This document shows positions 25,085-37,600 of a DNA stretch of 64,000 bases, one piece after another. How positions within the stretch are numbered: the stretch's first letter is position 1; each line of letters starts with the position of its first letter. The notes beneath the pieces were generated by a model. It was not told where the DNA came from. It saw only the letters and a list, made by a program, of their open reading frames with translations, and made no database searches. The translations under genes were made by a program, and so were the position numbers. Source of the stretch: Diphasiastrum complanatum. Its lineage: Eukaryota > Streptophyta > Lycopodiopsida > Lycopodiales > Lycopodiaceae. Where the stretch lies: assembly GCA_029204225.1 (NCBI GenBank), contig CM055104.1, positions 43,059,480 to 43,123,479 on the forward strand, given 5' to 3'.

Positions 25085-28000
25085 GAACAATACTGAATCG
25101 GTACACTGCTGTGAATAGGATCATCGTTATATATAATATCGGGCCACATGGCACCAAAATGGGGTACCATGATGTTCCATGAACATAATGAAAACTACAC
25201 AACTAAGACTCGTCAGAGTCATGGTAGGAACCATCATCTGAATCTGTGCCTGACTGCAGATCCCAAGGGTCTGTAGATGAATCGGAACTGGAGGGAGCCA
25301 TATGCCGTGGTGTGGCCCTGGCTCTGCTGCGTGCTCTGGCTCTGGATCCTCCCCCCTGCCTCTACCTCTGCCTCTGCCTCTCTCCCCTCCTCTGGCCCCC
25401 TTTGCCTGCCCCCACCCCTGTGTCTACCCCTGCGTGTCTGTGTGTCAGGTGGCTGTGATCCTACGCTCTGGGATGGCCCTACCCACTGTGATGATGCCTA
25501 GTTGACGGTTGCCTGTGATGCTCCACTCCTGTCTACAAAAAGCGAACTCAGCCCCCCCCTCCCAGAATCTCTAGGTCTCCCCCTAGCCTACGTGCAGGAA
25601 TGGCTGGCTCCTCCTCTGTCTCCGCATCAGGGTCCACTAGCAGGTCAGCCAGGTCATCCCCCTGTGCCTCCGCCCCCATCTCCTCATCGTCCTCCGTATC
25701 CCCCTCAACCCACTCCTCCTCCTCCTGATAGTCAGCCCCGAGCACCTCTCCAAGCCCTCATCATCCCCCTCCTCAGCCCTATCCCTTTGCCTGTCTGTAG
25801 CCCGTGCGTCAGCCTGCGCCTGTATATAGAACTCTCTATAGATCTCATCATCCATCTCCTCCTGCGTGGGTGGTGCCCGAGGAGCAGCAGCTGCCGAATC
25901 GACCAAGCAAGTGTCAGGGTTCACCTGCAACCAAAAACAATACATTGTTGTCAACAATTCATTGTATAATTCGAAAGCAATTCAGTTCGTCAAAGCATAG
26001 CAAGAAACAGGGGGTGATGTGTTAGAAAACCGACTTGATCATACAAGTAACCCAAGACAAGATTCCTATTGTTGTTAGACAATAGTCATACACATGAGAG
26101 AGAACAACAACGATGAAGAGATGTACAAATCCCTTTGAATATCGATTTACCTATGTAGACTCATAGTCTATACTTCTCATGCAATTCCCTCTTAAGAGTT
26201 TGCACCTTTGTCGATTCCAACCTCGACAAAACCTTGTCAATCTTAGAACCTTTGAAAATGACCTTCCTTCAGTATGCTTGTTGGTAGCCGCTTTTTGCAG
26301 CTTCAGCATCACCTTGATCGCTGATTGTCTTCCCCTACCATCTCTTTTGTTTCTTGTAGAGTTTCTTTTCCCTGTGAGTTAACCCTTCCATTTTGTTTCA
26401 ATTCTATTTTGTGACGAACCTTGTTCTGATTACTGTTTTGAATCCCTTCTTCACCTTGCACATGATTGCAAACAACTCCTAGTCGTATTGTCGATCCTTA
26501 CTCCTGAGACCTTATCGTTGCTGACTGATTGCTGGTTGGATTGCTACAGTTGCATCAGACCAATCTAGTGCCTTCGGACCGCTGCCTGCAGAACTGTTTC
26601 TTGGGTGACAAATAGCTGAGAAGCAGATTTGAGAGTTAGCTGGTGCTATCCACAAACCTGAAACTGATCGCTGGTGATAGTTTTGTGAGAACAGGCGCTG
26701 GATTGCTGAAAATTAGAGCTGCTACTCCAATTGATCGCTGACAGAGATACCCACAGAGTGTTTGGAATCAATTCGTTAAAAACTGGTTGCTGAAGGACAG
26801 GGAGAGCAAATACAATTATGAAGGAATACTGCTTGCTGGAATTTGTTGGAAAAGATTTAGCAGAAGGAAGTGTCAAAGTTTTGAAGTGTGCCTAGTGTTT
26901 GATGAGTTATCTTCTATGAAGAAGAAGGATTGTCAAACATATTCTTGAAATCAGCACAGGGAAAGGAAGGATCGTAGAAGACTCAGGAATCTAAGAAGGA
27001 CCGTGGTGGAGAGTTCAAAAGCCAAAGTAAACCTAGTTTGGATTGCATAGCAATGTGTATGATTGTTGGCTAAGGTTATCAACTTTAAGAAATCCTAACC
27101 GTCAAAGGGAACCTGGTTTGGTTTGCATGCAAGTGTGCATGTTATTGGCTGCGGTTTCTTAGGAACATAATCTTACAAGGGTAAGAAGATGGTTGATAAA
27201 GGTTCGATACTCTTCAAGGTGGATTATTGATCGGAATTCTTGAATCTGATTGAGGAGCAAACATTGCTTGGAACAAGTGCAGATTGAACATACATGCAGG
27301 TGTCGCATGATAATTTTGATTGCATACAAGTGTTTGGCTTCATGGTGATGGTGGCAAATGATAAGTTAATTGTTACAAGTGGCGGTTGTGACAAGCTGTG
27401 TGGGAAATTTGGTCAAGGAAGTAAGGTGTTATTCCAAGAGGGAATTGGTTCATCAACAGGTATTCTTATACATGAACACAACAAGCAGACTGTTATTCTA
27501 CTTTGTGTCAATTTGAGAAGACAAAGATATTAGGGAGCAATTTAAAGCTTTGCATTAAGTACAAAGATCCAGGGTTTCTTGTTATTCTAATTGTTTTTCC
27601 AAGTCATAGTAGCCAGTTCATGTGGTAGAAACTTGCTTGTATATTTGGACTTATATCACTTGAGTTTTATGATAAACCAAAGTGATTGCCTATTGTGATT
27701 GTCAAGTGAAATTCTTGAATCTATCCAAGTTCATGATCCGTCATGTGGTAGATTCTGTTGTGTCCAATAAGATTTGGAAAGTACAAGGTTGTTGATTAAC
27801 CGTTGAAAATCAACAGTACAGGTTGTTGTTTAGCTTCAAGAAAAACAACATGGTTGAAGATGGACGTTCACCAAGTTTGCATATGACAAATAAATATCAT
27901 AATGAAATGCTTTCTAGGTTGGAAAGTTGTTTAGTGCAAGTGACTTTGTGTGTGAGATAGAGGTAGGAGATTCCATGGAAAAGATCATGTCAAGTACTTT

Positions 28001-31000
28001 GGGTGAGAAAGTATTTGAAGGAGAGTATCAGTTACTTTGTGTGAGGAAGTATTGTATACATTTATCTTTCTATTTGGGATGCTCTTTTACTTGCATATTT
28101 GGTTTGGTTCATGGATGATATTCTATTCTATTTGGAGAAAGTGGTTGGAATGCAAATATGAAGTGTACATCCAGGGGGAGTAGTTCAACCAAAGTCCATC
28201 AAGTTCATCACAAGTGGTAACTTATGAGAGTCTCAGGAGAATTCAAATGGGTTCAATTCAAGGAATCGACACAAGTGGAGCCCCGACTACTTATGAAGTA
28301 CAGGTTTCTAAAGTGGGTGTTGATGTATGAGATTTGATGTTGAATTTCCTACTTATGGTTATCATGATGGTGTTACTGTAATCAAAGAGGATTATTTTTT
28401 CTTTATGAATGTTGGGGAGATCCTTACATTTGTGGTAGCTTGAAAGATGTTCAAAGAGACCAAGGGAGTCAAATCTTCAAGCAAAGTTCTCAAGGTTAAG
28501 GCAACAATTATCATGTCTACATTATTTGATTCAGGGGGAGTCAAAGTTCTTTGATTCAAAGGAAGTCAAGGAATCGGGTTGAACTCATGGTAGTCACACA
28601 TATACACTAAAGAGACATGAAGACCAAAGCAAGACATTGAGAAGTCATATGAAGCAGGTTTATACGAAAAGGATCGACATTCAAAGGAAATTCTACATCA
28701 TCATACGAAGAAAGTTCTACATTGAGTAATGAAGACATTGAGATCATAGTTGATCATAAATTCTACATCAGAATTGAGGATCTTCATTACATGGGCTTCA
28801 TGGAAGATACATGCATACTTTTGTTATGCATAGTTCTAGACAATGTAAACATTAAGGGGGAGTGTTAGAGTTAATGTTTACTTTAGTACCCCTAATGTTA
28901 TCATTTAGGATTAATTAGTGTTAGTTTGGCCATGCCTATGTGCTATTATAGGGGCCATTACTATTTATAGTAAGTCATATTTTAGGGTCATTACTATTTA
29001 TAGTAAATTCGTTTTTTAGTCATGCATCTAGGTGGACGCACTACTACTAGAATAGGATTTGCTTTTATCACTTAGAAACTCATCTTGGGTGTTTACCCAA
29101 TATAGGTAGTAATTATAGCAATTAGCTTTTTGTCTTTTGCTATTTGTCTTTTGCTTTTTGCTTTTTGTCTTTTTACTACTAGAATACTTTAGAGAAAGTA
29201 TATATGTAGGTTGGCGCCCTACCTCAATTGTAATGGGACATAGTTGGAGTACATCTCTTCATCATTATTGTTCTCTCTCATGTGTATGACTATTGTCTAA
29301 CAACAATAGGAATCTTGTCTTGGGTTACTTGTATGATCAAGTCGGTTTTCTAACATGATGATGTGACTCACCTCGAGCATCTGTCCCCCTCCTTGTGTGC
29401 GCCTCAACATACGGCCGTTGGTGTTCACAAATACCACCCGCCTACACTGCTCGATGGACAACCTGTTCCTCTTCTGTGTGTGATACAAGGCCCAGGTGCT
29501 CCAATTCTGCTCGCAAGCTCCTGCTGATCAGTCCTGTGCAAGGACTCTCTCGGCCAGTCGTCGCAGGTCACCTGTGCCGCGCCCATGGTAGCCCCACCAT
29601 GTAACAGGCCTCAACATATCCTCCCTCCGCCGACTCTGTTCTCCATCGAAAGGAAACTAGTAGCGCTCAAAGATCAGCAGCTGGTATGCAATGTTAGTGA
29701 GCATCGGACCTGTTGGCAGAAGAAAAAACATGGCTCGTGTAAGTCCTCTTGAATTCACACACTAGAAATGAGCACACTACAGTCACTACTACAGTACTTA
29801 GCCTACCAAGCAATTTATCACACGTACCTGGTCCAGGCCATACGCGCTCCGTGTACTCCACCCATCCCCGGTGCAGCTCCTGATCGTCCCGATCCCGAGT
29901 CTCGCGCCACAAGGGGTGCAATATGTGGGCTACAACGTGGATGGGTCGGTGGAAGTATTCCCATCTGGCCTCCCAGATACGTGAGATCTTGTGCCTCCTG
30001 CAGCAGACAAACTACCACAATCATGTAACCATAGCTGCCATAGCATAAAAGAAACGAATCAGACTTGGGTGAGAAACAACAAACTAGACAATGAACAAAC
30101 TAGACAATGAAGAGTCATACCTGTGCTCGTCCAAGGTTGACGTCAGAATCCCCTCGCCGATGCGGTCCATGAACTCGTAAATGAGGCCGAGAGTGCACCC
30201 CTCACGGTCTACTAGGCGCAACACTCTGAAAATGGGTAGAAGGACCCCAGTAATCTCCTCAGCACGCATCCAGAACTGCTCACCGAACACAGTGGATCGG
30301 AAAAACACCGCATGTGGGACGTCCATGAACTCTCGGAAGGACTTGCTGGAAACCATCCGCCGCAGTGCGTCTTTCACCTTTGTCAGTCGCTCGGCACGAA
30401 GAAGTAAAAGGCAAAGCGTGTCTGTGTTGGCTTCTTCAGGTTTAGGTGCTCTTCCTGGTAACAAAGGTGACCAGGCGCATGGCCGTAGAAGTGACCTGCA
30501 ACACAGACACCCAGCAAAAAATTTAGACGGTAGTTGAGATGTGTTTAGCAGCATGGAGCAGGCGTCAATCAAGATAGCATAGCAAATGGAGAAACCAATA
30601 CCTCTTTGATCCATGGAAGTGCACACAGGTCATGGATGAGCAAGTCTATGCAATGCGCAGCACAGGGTGTCCACACAATGCTGGGGTGCTCCCTCGTCAT
30701 AATCTCTCCCATCTGCTTGCAGTTCGAAGCGTTGTCCGTGACAACCTGAACCTCATGCTCCACCCCAATGTCAGCAATAACATCTCTAATAACCTCCCAT
30801 ATGAAATCGGCTGTGATGGCGTCACCACCTCAAGTGGCATCCATGCCACATAGGAATACTGTGCCAAGCGGGCAAGAAACCAAGACATTGATGACGGATC
30901 GCCGACGAATGTCGGTCCATCCATCACTCAATATCGTGCATCCATACCTGCCACAAAACACCCATTAGCCACATGCAAAAATTGTGCCACGAGTCAACCC

Positions 31001-31623
31001 TAAACGCATGCAATGGGTTTATGGAAACAAAGTACTTACATCTGCCAAGCTGAGCGAATGGAACTCAGCTCCCGCGTGATGGTCTCCTCCTCCTGACGCG
31101 ACCTTTGGCATGTATCAATGAAGGTGCATAGCCACAAAGAATTTCGATCTGATTTCGAGGTTCGAATTGAAATCAAACAAAAAATCAAATGAAGTTTTCA
31201 AAGTTTTAAAATGTTTTTCAAATGTCATTGGGATTCTGAAGTTTTATGCACAAGGAATAGGACTGCTGAAAATGTGTGTAATCATAGGCTACAAATACAA
31301 CCAATTTACAACTGAATAGAATATTATTAGATTTAGGGCATCAATCACCATATTGCCCATCCCCCCTTTAGTACTATTAGTAACTCTAAGCTCTCAACCG
31401 GACATGAGGGTCCGGGCCGGAAGCATCCGACCCCCGGACGAGGGGGTCGGACGCGTCCATTTTTTTTTAATTTTTTTTTTTTGGATGCTGGACGCGTCCG
31501 GACGTAGACGCGGACGCAGACGCATATTCTTTCTGAAAAAAAAAACAAAGAGGGTGTCTGGCCACGTTTCAGAATGCGCGCGCACGCGTGAGAGAGAGAG
31601 GGAGAGAGAGAGAGAAACAATTT

Positions 31624-31698
<75 letters not shown>

Positions 31699-34600
31699 AA
31701 GAAAGAAAGAAAGCTTTATTAATGTCTTTTCCATGCCAAAAGGCATATAAGACTAGTAAATGTACATGTCAAGTATGTGGTAACAATGGGAGCGTATGAA
31801 ACGTCTCCAAAACGGTAACATAAATAACAAATCTAAAGCTATCAACTGAAATAGATGTGATGATATATGAAACATGTCGGAGCATGTATACTGCTAAAAG
31901 TCATGAGTGGGGTATGACACTATCATCCAATCCTGTCCTGCTGATGCTGTAAAAGGATGTAATACGGGCCGCATGGAGGGCCACTGGTGGTTGCTGACGT
32001 CGTCTAGGAGGGTGAAGAGGTCTCCTCGTGGTAAGTCGAGTAGCTTGTGCTGCAACATGGGTATGTGTGGGGCACTGTCTCCGATCTCTATGGGCAGGTA
32101 AGTCATCATCACCATCATCATCATCATCAAATACTAGGTCTCGTCCTCTCCTCCTGGAGAAGAAAGAAGTGATCTGAGGCTGAGAAACATGACTCTGCTG
32201 GGCTGTCTGACACAGCCCCTGTCGTAGTATAAACATCTCCCGTATCATGAGTGCAGTGCATCTGGAGTCCTCATAGGCTAGGAGGGATCGTAGGGTGACG
32301 GGTGTGTCACGGAACAAACAGTGGTATCTCCCTCTGATCTCGTAATATACTGGGCACCTAAAGATAAAGTGCTCCTCTGACTCCACCTCATCCAAGGAGC
32401 ATAACTGACAAATCCGCTCCGCTCTCGGGATACCCTGGAATCTCCCTGTCTCAATAGCCAACTGATGTGATGGTACGCGAAGCTGGCCCAATGTAAATCT
32501 GAAGCAGTGTGATAACCCTGAGTCCAAATAGTGTGGCAAAACTAGGAACCCTGCTATGTCAAGCTCAATAAAGTGAGTCCAGTAATAGTCGGGTTTAACC
32601 CCACGCTGTCGCCTCCAAGTATGATCGAGGTATGCCCGATATAAGACGCGCCTGATATACCGATGGGTACCTGAGGGGAGCTCTGTAATGTGGATACCAA
32701 ATGACTCAAGGAGGAAGTGGGATGCCTGGGAGAACCACGACAGTCGATAGCCCTGGTCATGAGTGAGTGGGAGGAAACAAGTGCTATCTGTGTATATCTC
32801 ATATCTACATCAAGTAGAGCCTGGACTCTTTGAATATATGTGATAAGATGTAAAGCGGCATCTATCTGAATGGGTGGAACGACAAACTCTGCAAGAAGGA
32901 TCTCGTGCGGAACCGAGGGCTTCGCCCGAATCATACGAGCTAACATAGTGGTTTGTAATCGTGAAATGCTGGCCCAGTGTGATGACGAGAGACCAATACA
33001 CCATGTCTCTGCTGCATACATGGCAGTGGGGGTGACAATAGTATCAAAAAGTCTACACTTACTACGAGCATCTCTCATGAGCTTCCTAAAGCAGAACCGC
33101 TCAAGCTGAACAAGAGAGGAGTGCCCCTTCCCAAGTCGGGTGGTGGCCGCCTGTCGCATGCTAAAGGTAGGACCAGAAAAGAGTATTCCCAAATAAGTAT
33201 AAGAGGAAACTACCTCTAAGGCCTGCCCATCTAGGGTGAACTCCTGGCGCTGCATGAAAGCTCGAGAAGTGTTGAAGACCATAACTTTGGTCTTCGTAGT
33301 GTTCACCCCCAATCCCCATCTGGTACAAAATCCCTGTAAACAATCCAACTGCCTCTGTACTCCCTCTCTGGTCGGGGATACAAGTACCACATCATCCGCA
33401 TAGAGGAGAATAGCAATCAAAATGGTGCCAAGTCTACATCCAGCCCCGCCACACTGTGAGATGACTCGCTCTAACTCATCAATGTATAATCCAAAGAGAA
33501 CCGGTGAAAGAGAACATCCCTGTTTCACCCCAATGGTGCTCCAAATGTGGTCAGATAGGCCACTGTCATGTCGGAAACATCCCAAGACCTTCTCATAAAG
33601 AGCCATCACTGCTAGAACAATATTTGTGGAGAAACCAAGGTCACGAAGTCTCTGAATGAGTAGGGAGCGTGGTACAGAATCAAAGGCTTTCCTGAAGTCC
33701 ACAAAACATCAGTAAACCCTCTCTTTCCTGTACTTAGCTTCCTCAATCAAAGCTCGGAGTGTGAAGATATGGTCAGTGGTAGAATAATGAGATCTAAAAC
33801 CTGCCTGCCCTAATGCATGTAATCTCCGGTTTGCCGCCTCTGAACTCACTGCAGACTGGAGTATGGTGCCATAGAGCTTCGTGAGAACATGCCCAATCAT
33901 GATAGTGCGGTAATTACCAGGAACCATGGGATCACCATTTTTATGAATAGGATGGATGATGTTGGTGCACCAGGATGAAGGGAAAATAATGGCGGAATTG
34001 AGGAGAGTGGCTAGTGTGGGAGCAAGGAGGTCGGAAGCATGGGTTAGGAGTTCAGATTCGAGGTCTTCAATATCTCTTGCCTTATGGGACTTCATTCTAT
34101 TGACGGCCGCGAGTACCATGTCAGAGGTGAAGAAGGTGAACTCAGAAGGGCGTGGAGAGATAGAGGTGGGTGTGTCTGTGGGTATGGTATATAGGCTGGT
34201 AGCGTAGTCGGTCCATATGTGGAGGTCATCCAGGAGAGGTGGTGGAGCATGGGGGATAAGTGTAAATGGATAACTCATAAGCCTCTCCAAATTGTAATAA
34301 ATGCTCACCGTAGGGGGTAATAGGTCCCAAGCTGTCCTCTAAAACCCTGGTAACTCCCATCTCATCACTGTCAAGGGCATGAACACAGAGCTGGTCGGTG
34401 ATGTCATAAAACTCTGACTGCCGTGAGGAGGTTCGGGCATTAAAATCCCCAGTAAGGAGGATATGCCCTCGCTCTGCGAATCTGATGATGTCAGGCTATA
34501 AAACAAGGTAGGGTGAACCTGTGTACTCAGCAAAGGATGAAGACTCTGGAGGAAAATAACATGCCGCCACAAAGAGGTCCCTGTCCAATCCAATATCCTG

Positions 34601-37600
34601 TCCAACAATACGAATCCATATATAACGTGCATACTCGTCGTGTCTGATGAACTTGATGCTCGGGTGAAGAGACTCCTTGTATAAGCATGCAACACCTATG
34701 GATCCACGACCACTAGCTGATCTAGTCTCAGGTCTGTATACGGAATCCCATCTATATCCTGGAAAAATCAGTAGTCCTCTCTCCTGACTCTCGTGAGTCT
34801 CTGTAAAAAGCAATAGATCTCTGTTAGTGATGAAGTCGATCAGGTCGCGAGCTATGGAAGATGAGTGGATACCATCACAGTTCCATACTCCAATCCGGAA
34901 ATGGTGTGGATGGGGCCCCGGGGCACTCTCGAACCCGGGGACCCCAAATCCCTAGCACTGAGAGCTGCTAGGAGCGCTGTCAAGAAAGTGCACTCGTCCA
35001 TCTCGATAAATGACTCGTCTGCCAGACTCACGGGCTGTCTGAAAGGCCCTACGCCTCTCTTCTACCTGGATATATGTGAGGTCGTCATCCATATAGATAG
35101 TGGTACCACGTAGCTTAGCTCTGCACCGCAAAGCATCTCGGCGAATTTTGAGGGAGGTGAAACGGATAATGAGTCTCTAGTGGTCCTCCATGCGGTGTCC
35201 AATCCCTCTGTCCGGTGCCCAAGAGTGGTGTTGAGAAAGCGTTTGGCTTCAGCCAAGGCATCCTGTGTATCCGGGATCCCTCGAACTCGAATATTGTGGG
35301 CTTTTTGGTCTCGAGATTTCTCTTCCGAGATGGTGGCTGAGATAACCAAGGAGATGGGAGCGCTTGGTTTGGTGCCTTTTTTCAAAACAGATGCCCAAGA
35401 AAGGGCCTTTTCTTGTTGCTTCTCAATCTTAGTTTCTAGTTCTCGTATCATATTGGTGGTGGATTCCGAAGCTGCGGCCTGCTTGATCCCGATGGATTGT
35501 TCGAGTGATGCAACCTTGGACTGCAATATGTTCTTCTCATTGATCAAAGAGGTAACCGTTCCTTTCAGCTGTGAGATTTCATGCCGCAAAGTCTGGAATT
35601 CTGCCTTGATTTGATCAATCTGCCACGAGGAAAAAAGCTCGGTTGATTTGGAAGGTGTATACGGGATATTTGCTGTAGGCTGTGGTGCTGGGAAGGAAGA
35701 GGAGTGAGCAATGGTCGGTGTGGGAAGAATGGGGTCAGAAGACAAAGGAGGAGCAGAATCGGGAGGAGGAGCAGAATGGACAGAAAAAGGTGGAATCGGC
35801 AGGCATTTTGCTTGCGTGATAGGGGTTTCACTAGCATCAGTAGACAGCGAGCCATTAGCGAGCGTGGGGAATGGGCAGTTAGCGAGGGTGGGTGATGAGC
35901 CTTCAACAACAGTGAGTGGTGAGCCATCAGGGAGGGAGAATAGGGGTGGGGAGGTCAGCGAGGTAGCTAGCGAGGGTGAGCATCCATCAGTGAGGGGGGG
36001 GGGGCAGCCAGCGAGGGTGGAGCAGTCGCAATCATCTTCAAGGGCAGCGAGGGGTAGAGCAAGGGAAGCGAGGGGAGCTGTAGCGAGCAGGGCTGGAGAA
36101 GAAGCAGTGGGGGGAAGTGGGGAGTCAGCAGGGGGGGGGGGGTTGGGGTGGCATTGGCAGCGAGGGTAGGGAGCGGGAGGATTTGCGAGGAGCCATGAAG
36201 CGAAGTTGGGGTCAGGTGGTGGACAAATGGCAGGCGGCAGGCGGACCTGGGTGGGGCGGACCTGGGCGGACAGGGTAGAGCGGACAAGGTAGGGCGGACC
36301 TGGGGCGGTGGACAGCAGGGACAGGGCAGTCAGGGTCGTAGAGCACCAGGAGCACCATCGAGAGAGAGATGCTATCGGGTTTAGGGAGAGAGAGAAAGAA
36401 AGCTTTATTAATGTCTTTTCCATGCCAAAAGGCATATAAGACTAAAAAAGTGTCAAGTGTGTGGTAACCATGGGAGCGTAGAAACGTCTCCAAAATGTAA
36501 TAAAGAAAAAACATCTAGTACAAACTGAAATAGACACGTATGCAGTATGTATCTATGTCAAGATGTTAAGACTGTGAAGCCTGTGTTGCTGCTGCTGTTG
36601 TGCTGATACTGTAAAAAGATGTAATGCGAGCCACAACATGAGAAAACGCTAGCGCCTGCTGGCGTCGTCTGTGAGCATGAGCGTGTGTAGCAGTAGCACA
36701 CCTCTGTGTATGATGTCTGGTGATCCTGGTAGTAACGTGATGGTGGGAAGTACACTCTCTCTGATCTCTATGAGCATGTGAGCAGCTATCATCCTCGTCG
36801 TTGTCATAATGCACTGGATCACGCGATCTTCGCCTAGTAAAGAATGAAGTGATCAATGGCTGTGAGGTAGAATGCTGTAGTGTCCCGTATAAATCTCTCC
36901 GTAGTATGAACATCTCACTTATCATCAGAGCGACACATCGTGGGTCCTCATAGGCCACGAGAGAGCGTAGAGTGGTAGGCATGTCTCGAAACAGACGTGA
37001 TACCGCCTTCTGATCTCATAGTATACAGGGCATCGGAAGATAAAGTGCTCCTCAGACTCCACCTCACCTAGAGAGCATAACTGGCAAATCCGCTCCTCTT
37101 TGGGAATACCATGGAATCTCCCAGTCTCAATAGCTAGCTGATGAGAAGACACCCTAAGCTGTCCCAGTGTGAATCTGCGGCAGTGTGATAGTCCCGAATC
37201 CAAGTAGCATGGCATAATTGGGGCCCCTGATGTATCTAGCTCCAAGAAATGGGTCTGGTAGAAAGCTGGCTTAACCCCTAACTGGTTAATGCCAAGTCCG
37301 CTCTAGATATGCGCGATAGAGGAATCGTCAGATATACTGGTGGGTGCCTGAGGGAAGCTCGGTGCTGGAGATACCAAATGAATTAAGTAGGAGGTGAGAT
37401 GCCTGAGAGAACCATGATAACCTGTAGCCTTGATCATGAAGATGCCGTGAAGAGGATAGTACAACCTATATATATCGTCTATCTATTTCTGGTAACGCCA
37501 GTATCCTCTGTATATAAGTGATGAGCTGAAGAGCTACCTCGATTTGTAAAGGTGGAATTGCAAACTCAGCCAGGAGAATCTCATGTGGAACAGAAGGCTT

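Larger units (their letters stand above)
25246..31120 (-). pseudogene. hAT-superfamily transposase relic (hAT-1), split by an insertion
   Basis: Read right to left. About 30960-30600 encodes a DUF659-type block: CTILSDGWTDIRRRSVINVL, then VQVVTDNASNCKQMGEI and VWTPCAAHCIDLLIHD. About 30450-30110 encodes RLTKVKDALRRMVSS and ILPIFRVLRL-like helices. About 29980-29850 and 29600-29362 carry the dimerisation block with ACEQNWSTW, HTQKRNRLS and VVFVNTNGRMLRR. After a 3.3-kb insertion (26020-29355) the tail continues as an acidic, Arg-rich region to about 25246. At least one premature stop is visible (TGA, + strand 30830-30832), and no N-terminal BED finger is found. Exons look separated by short introns. 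Terminal inverted repeats were not located. Such proteins cut and paste DNA with short TIRs and 8-bp target duplications. Confidence 0.8.
31694..36359 (-). mobile_element. LINE-1 copy, nearly full length, (CTTT)n tail
   Basis: On the minus strand the element has a proline-rich ORF1, then ORF2 with endonuclease, reverse transcriptase and a C-terminal zinc knuckle. The 3' UTR carries AATAAAGC before a CTTT repeat that merges into (CT)n. The 3' end contains TGCCTTTTGGCA, a short hairpin. It lies in the same orientation as LINE-2, directly downstream of it on the minus strand. Both ends abut GA/CT microsatellite DNA. Confidence 0.85.

Noticed and set aside
25246-25969. Pro/Ser/Leu-rich plus-strand frames
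   Set aside because: They are the opposite strand of the acidic, Arg-rich C-terminal region of hAT-1.
26020-29355. DNA transposon with 107-bp terminal inverted repeats
   Set aside because: The right end is a whole LTR preceded by a PPT and matches an LTR plus PBS elsewhere (39787-40274), and the TSD is 5 bp, so an LTR origin is better.
35180-36169. Plus-strand frames opposite LINE ORF1
   Set aside because: Gly/Glu-rich antisense of the proline-rich ORF1.
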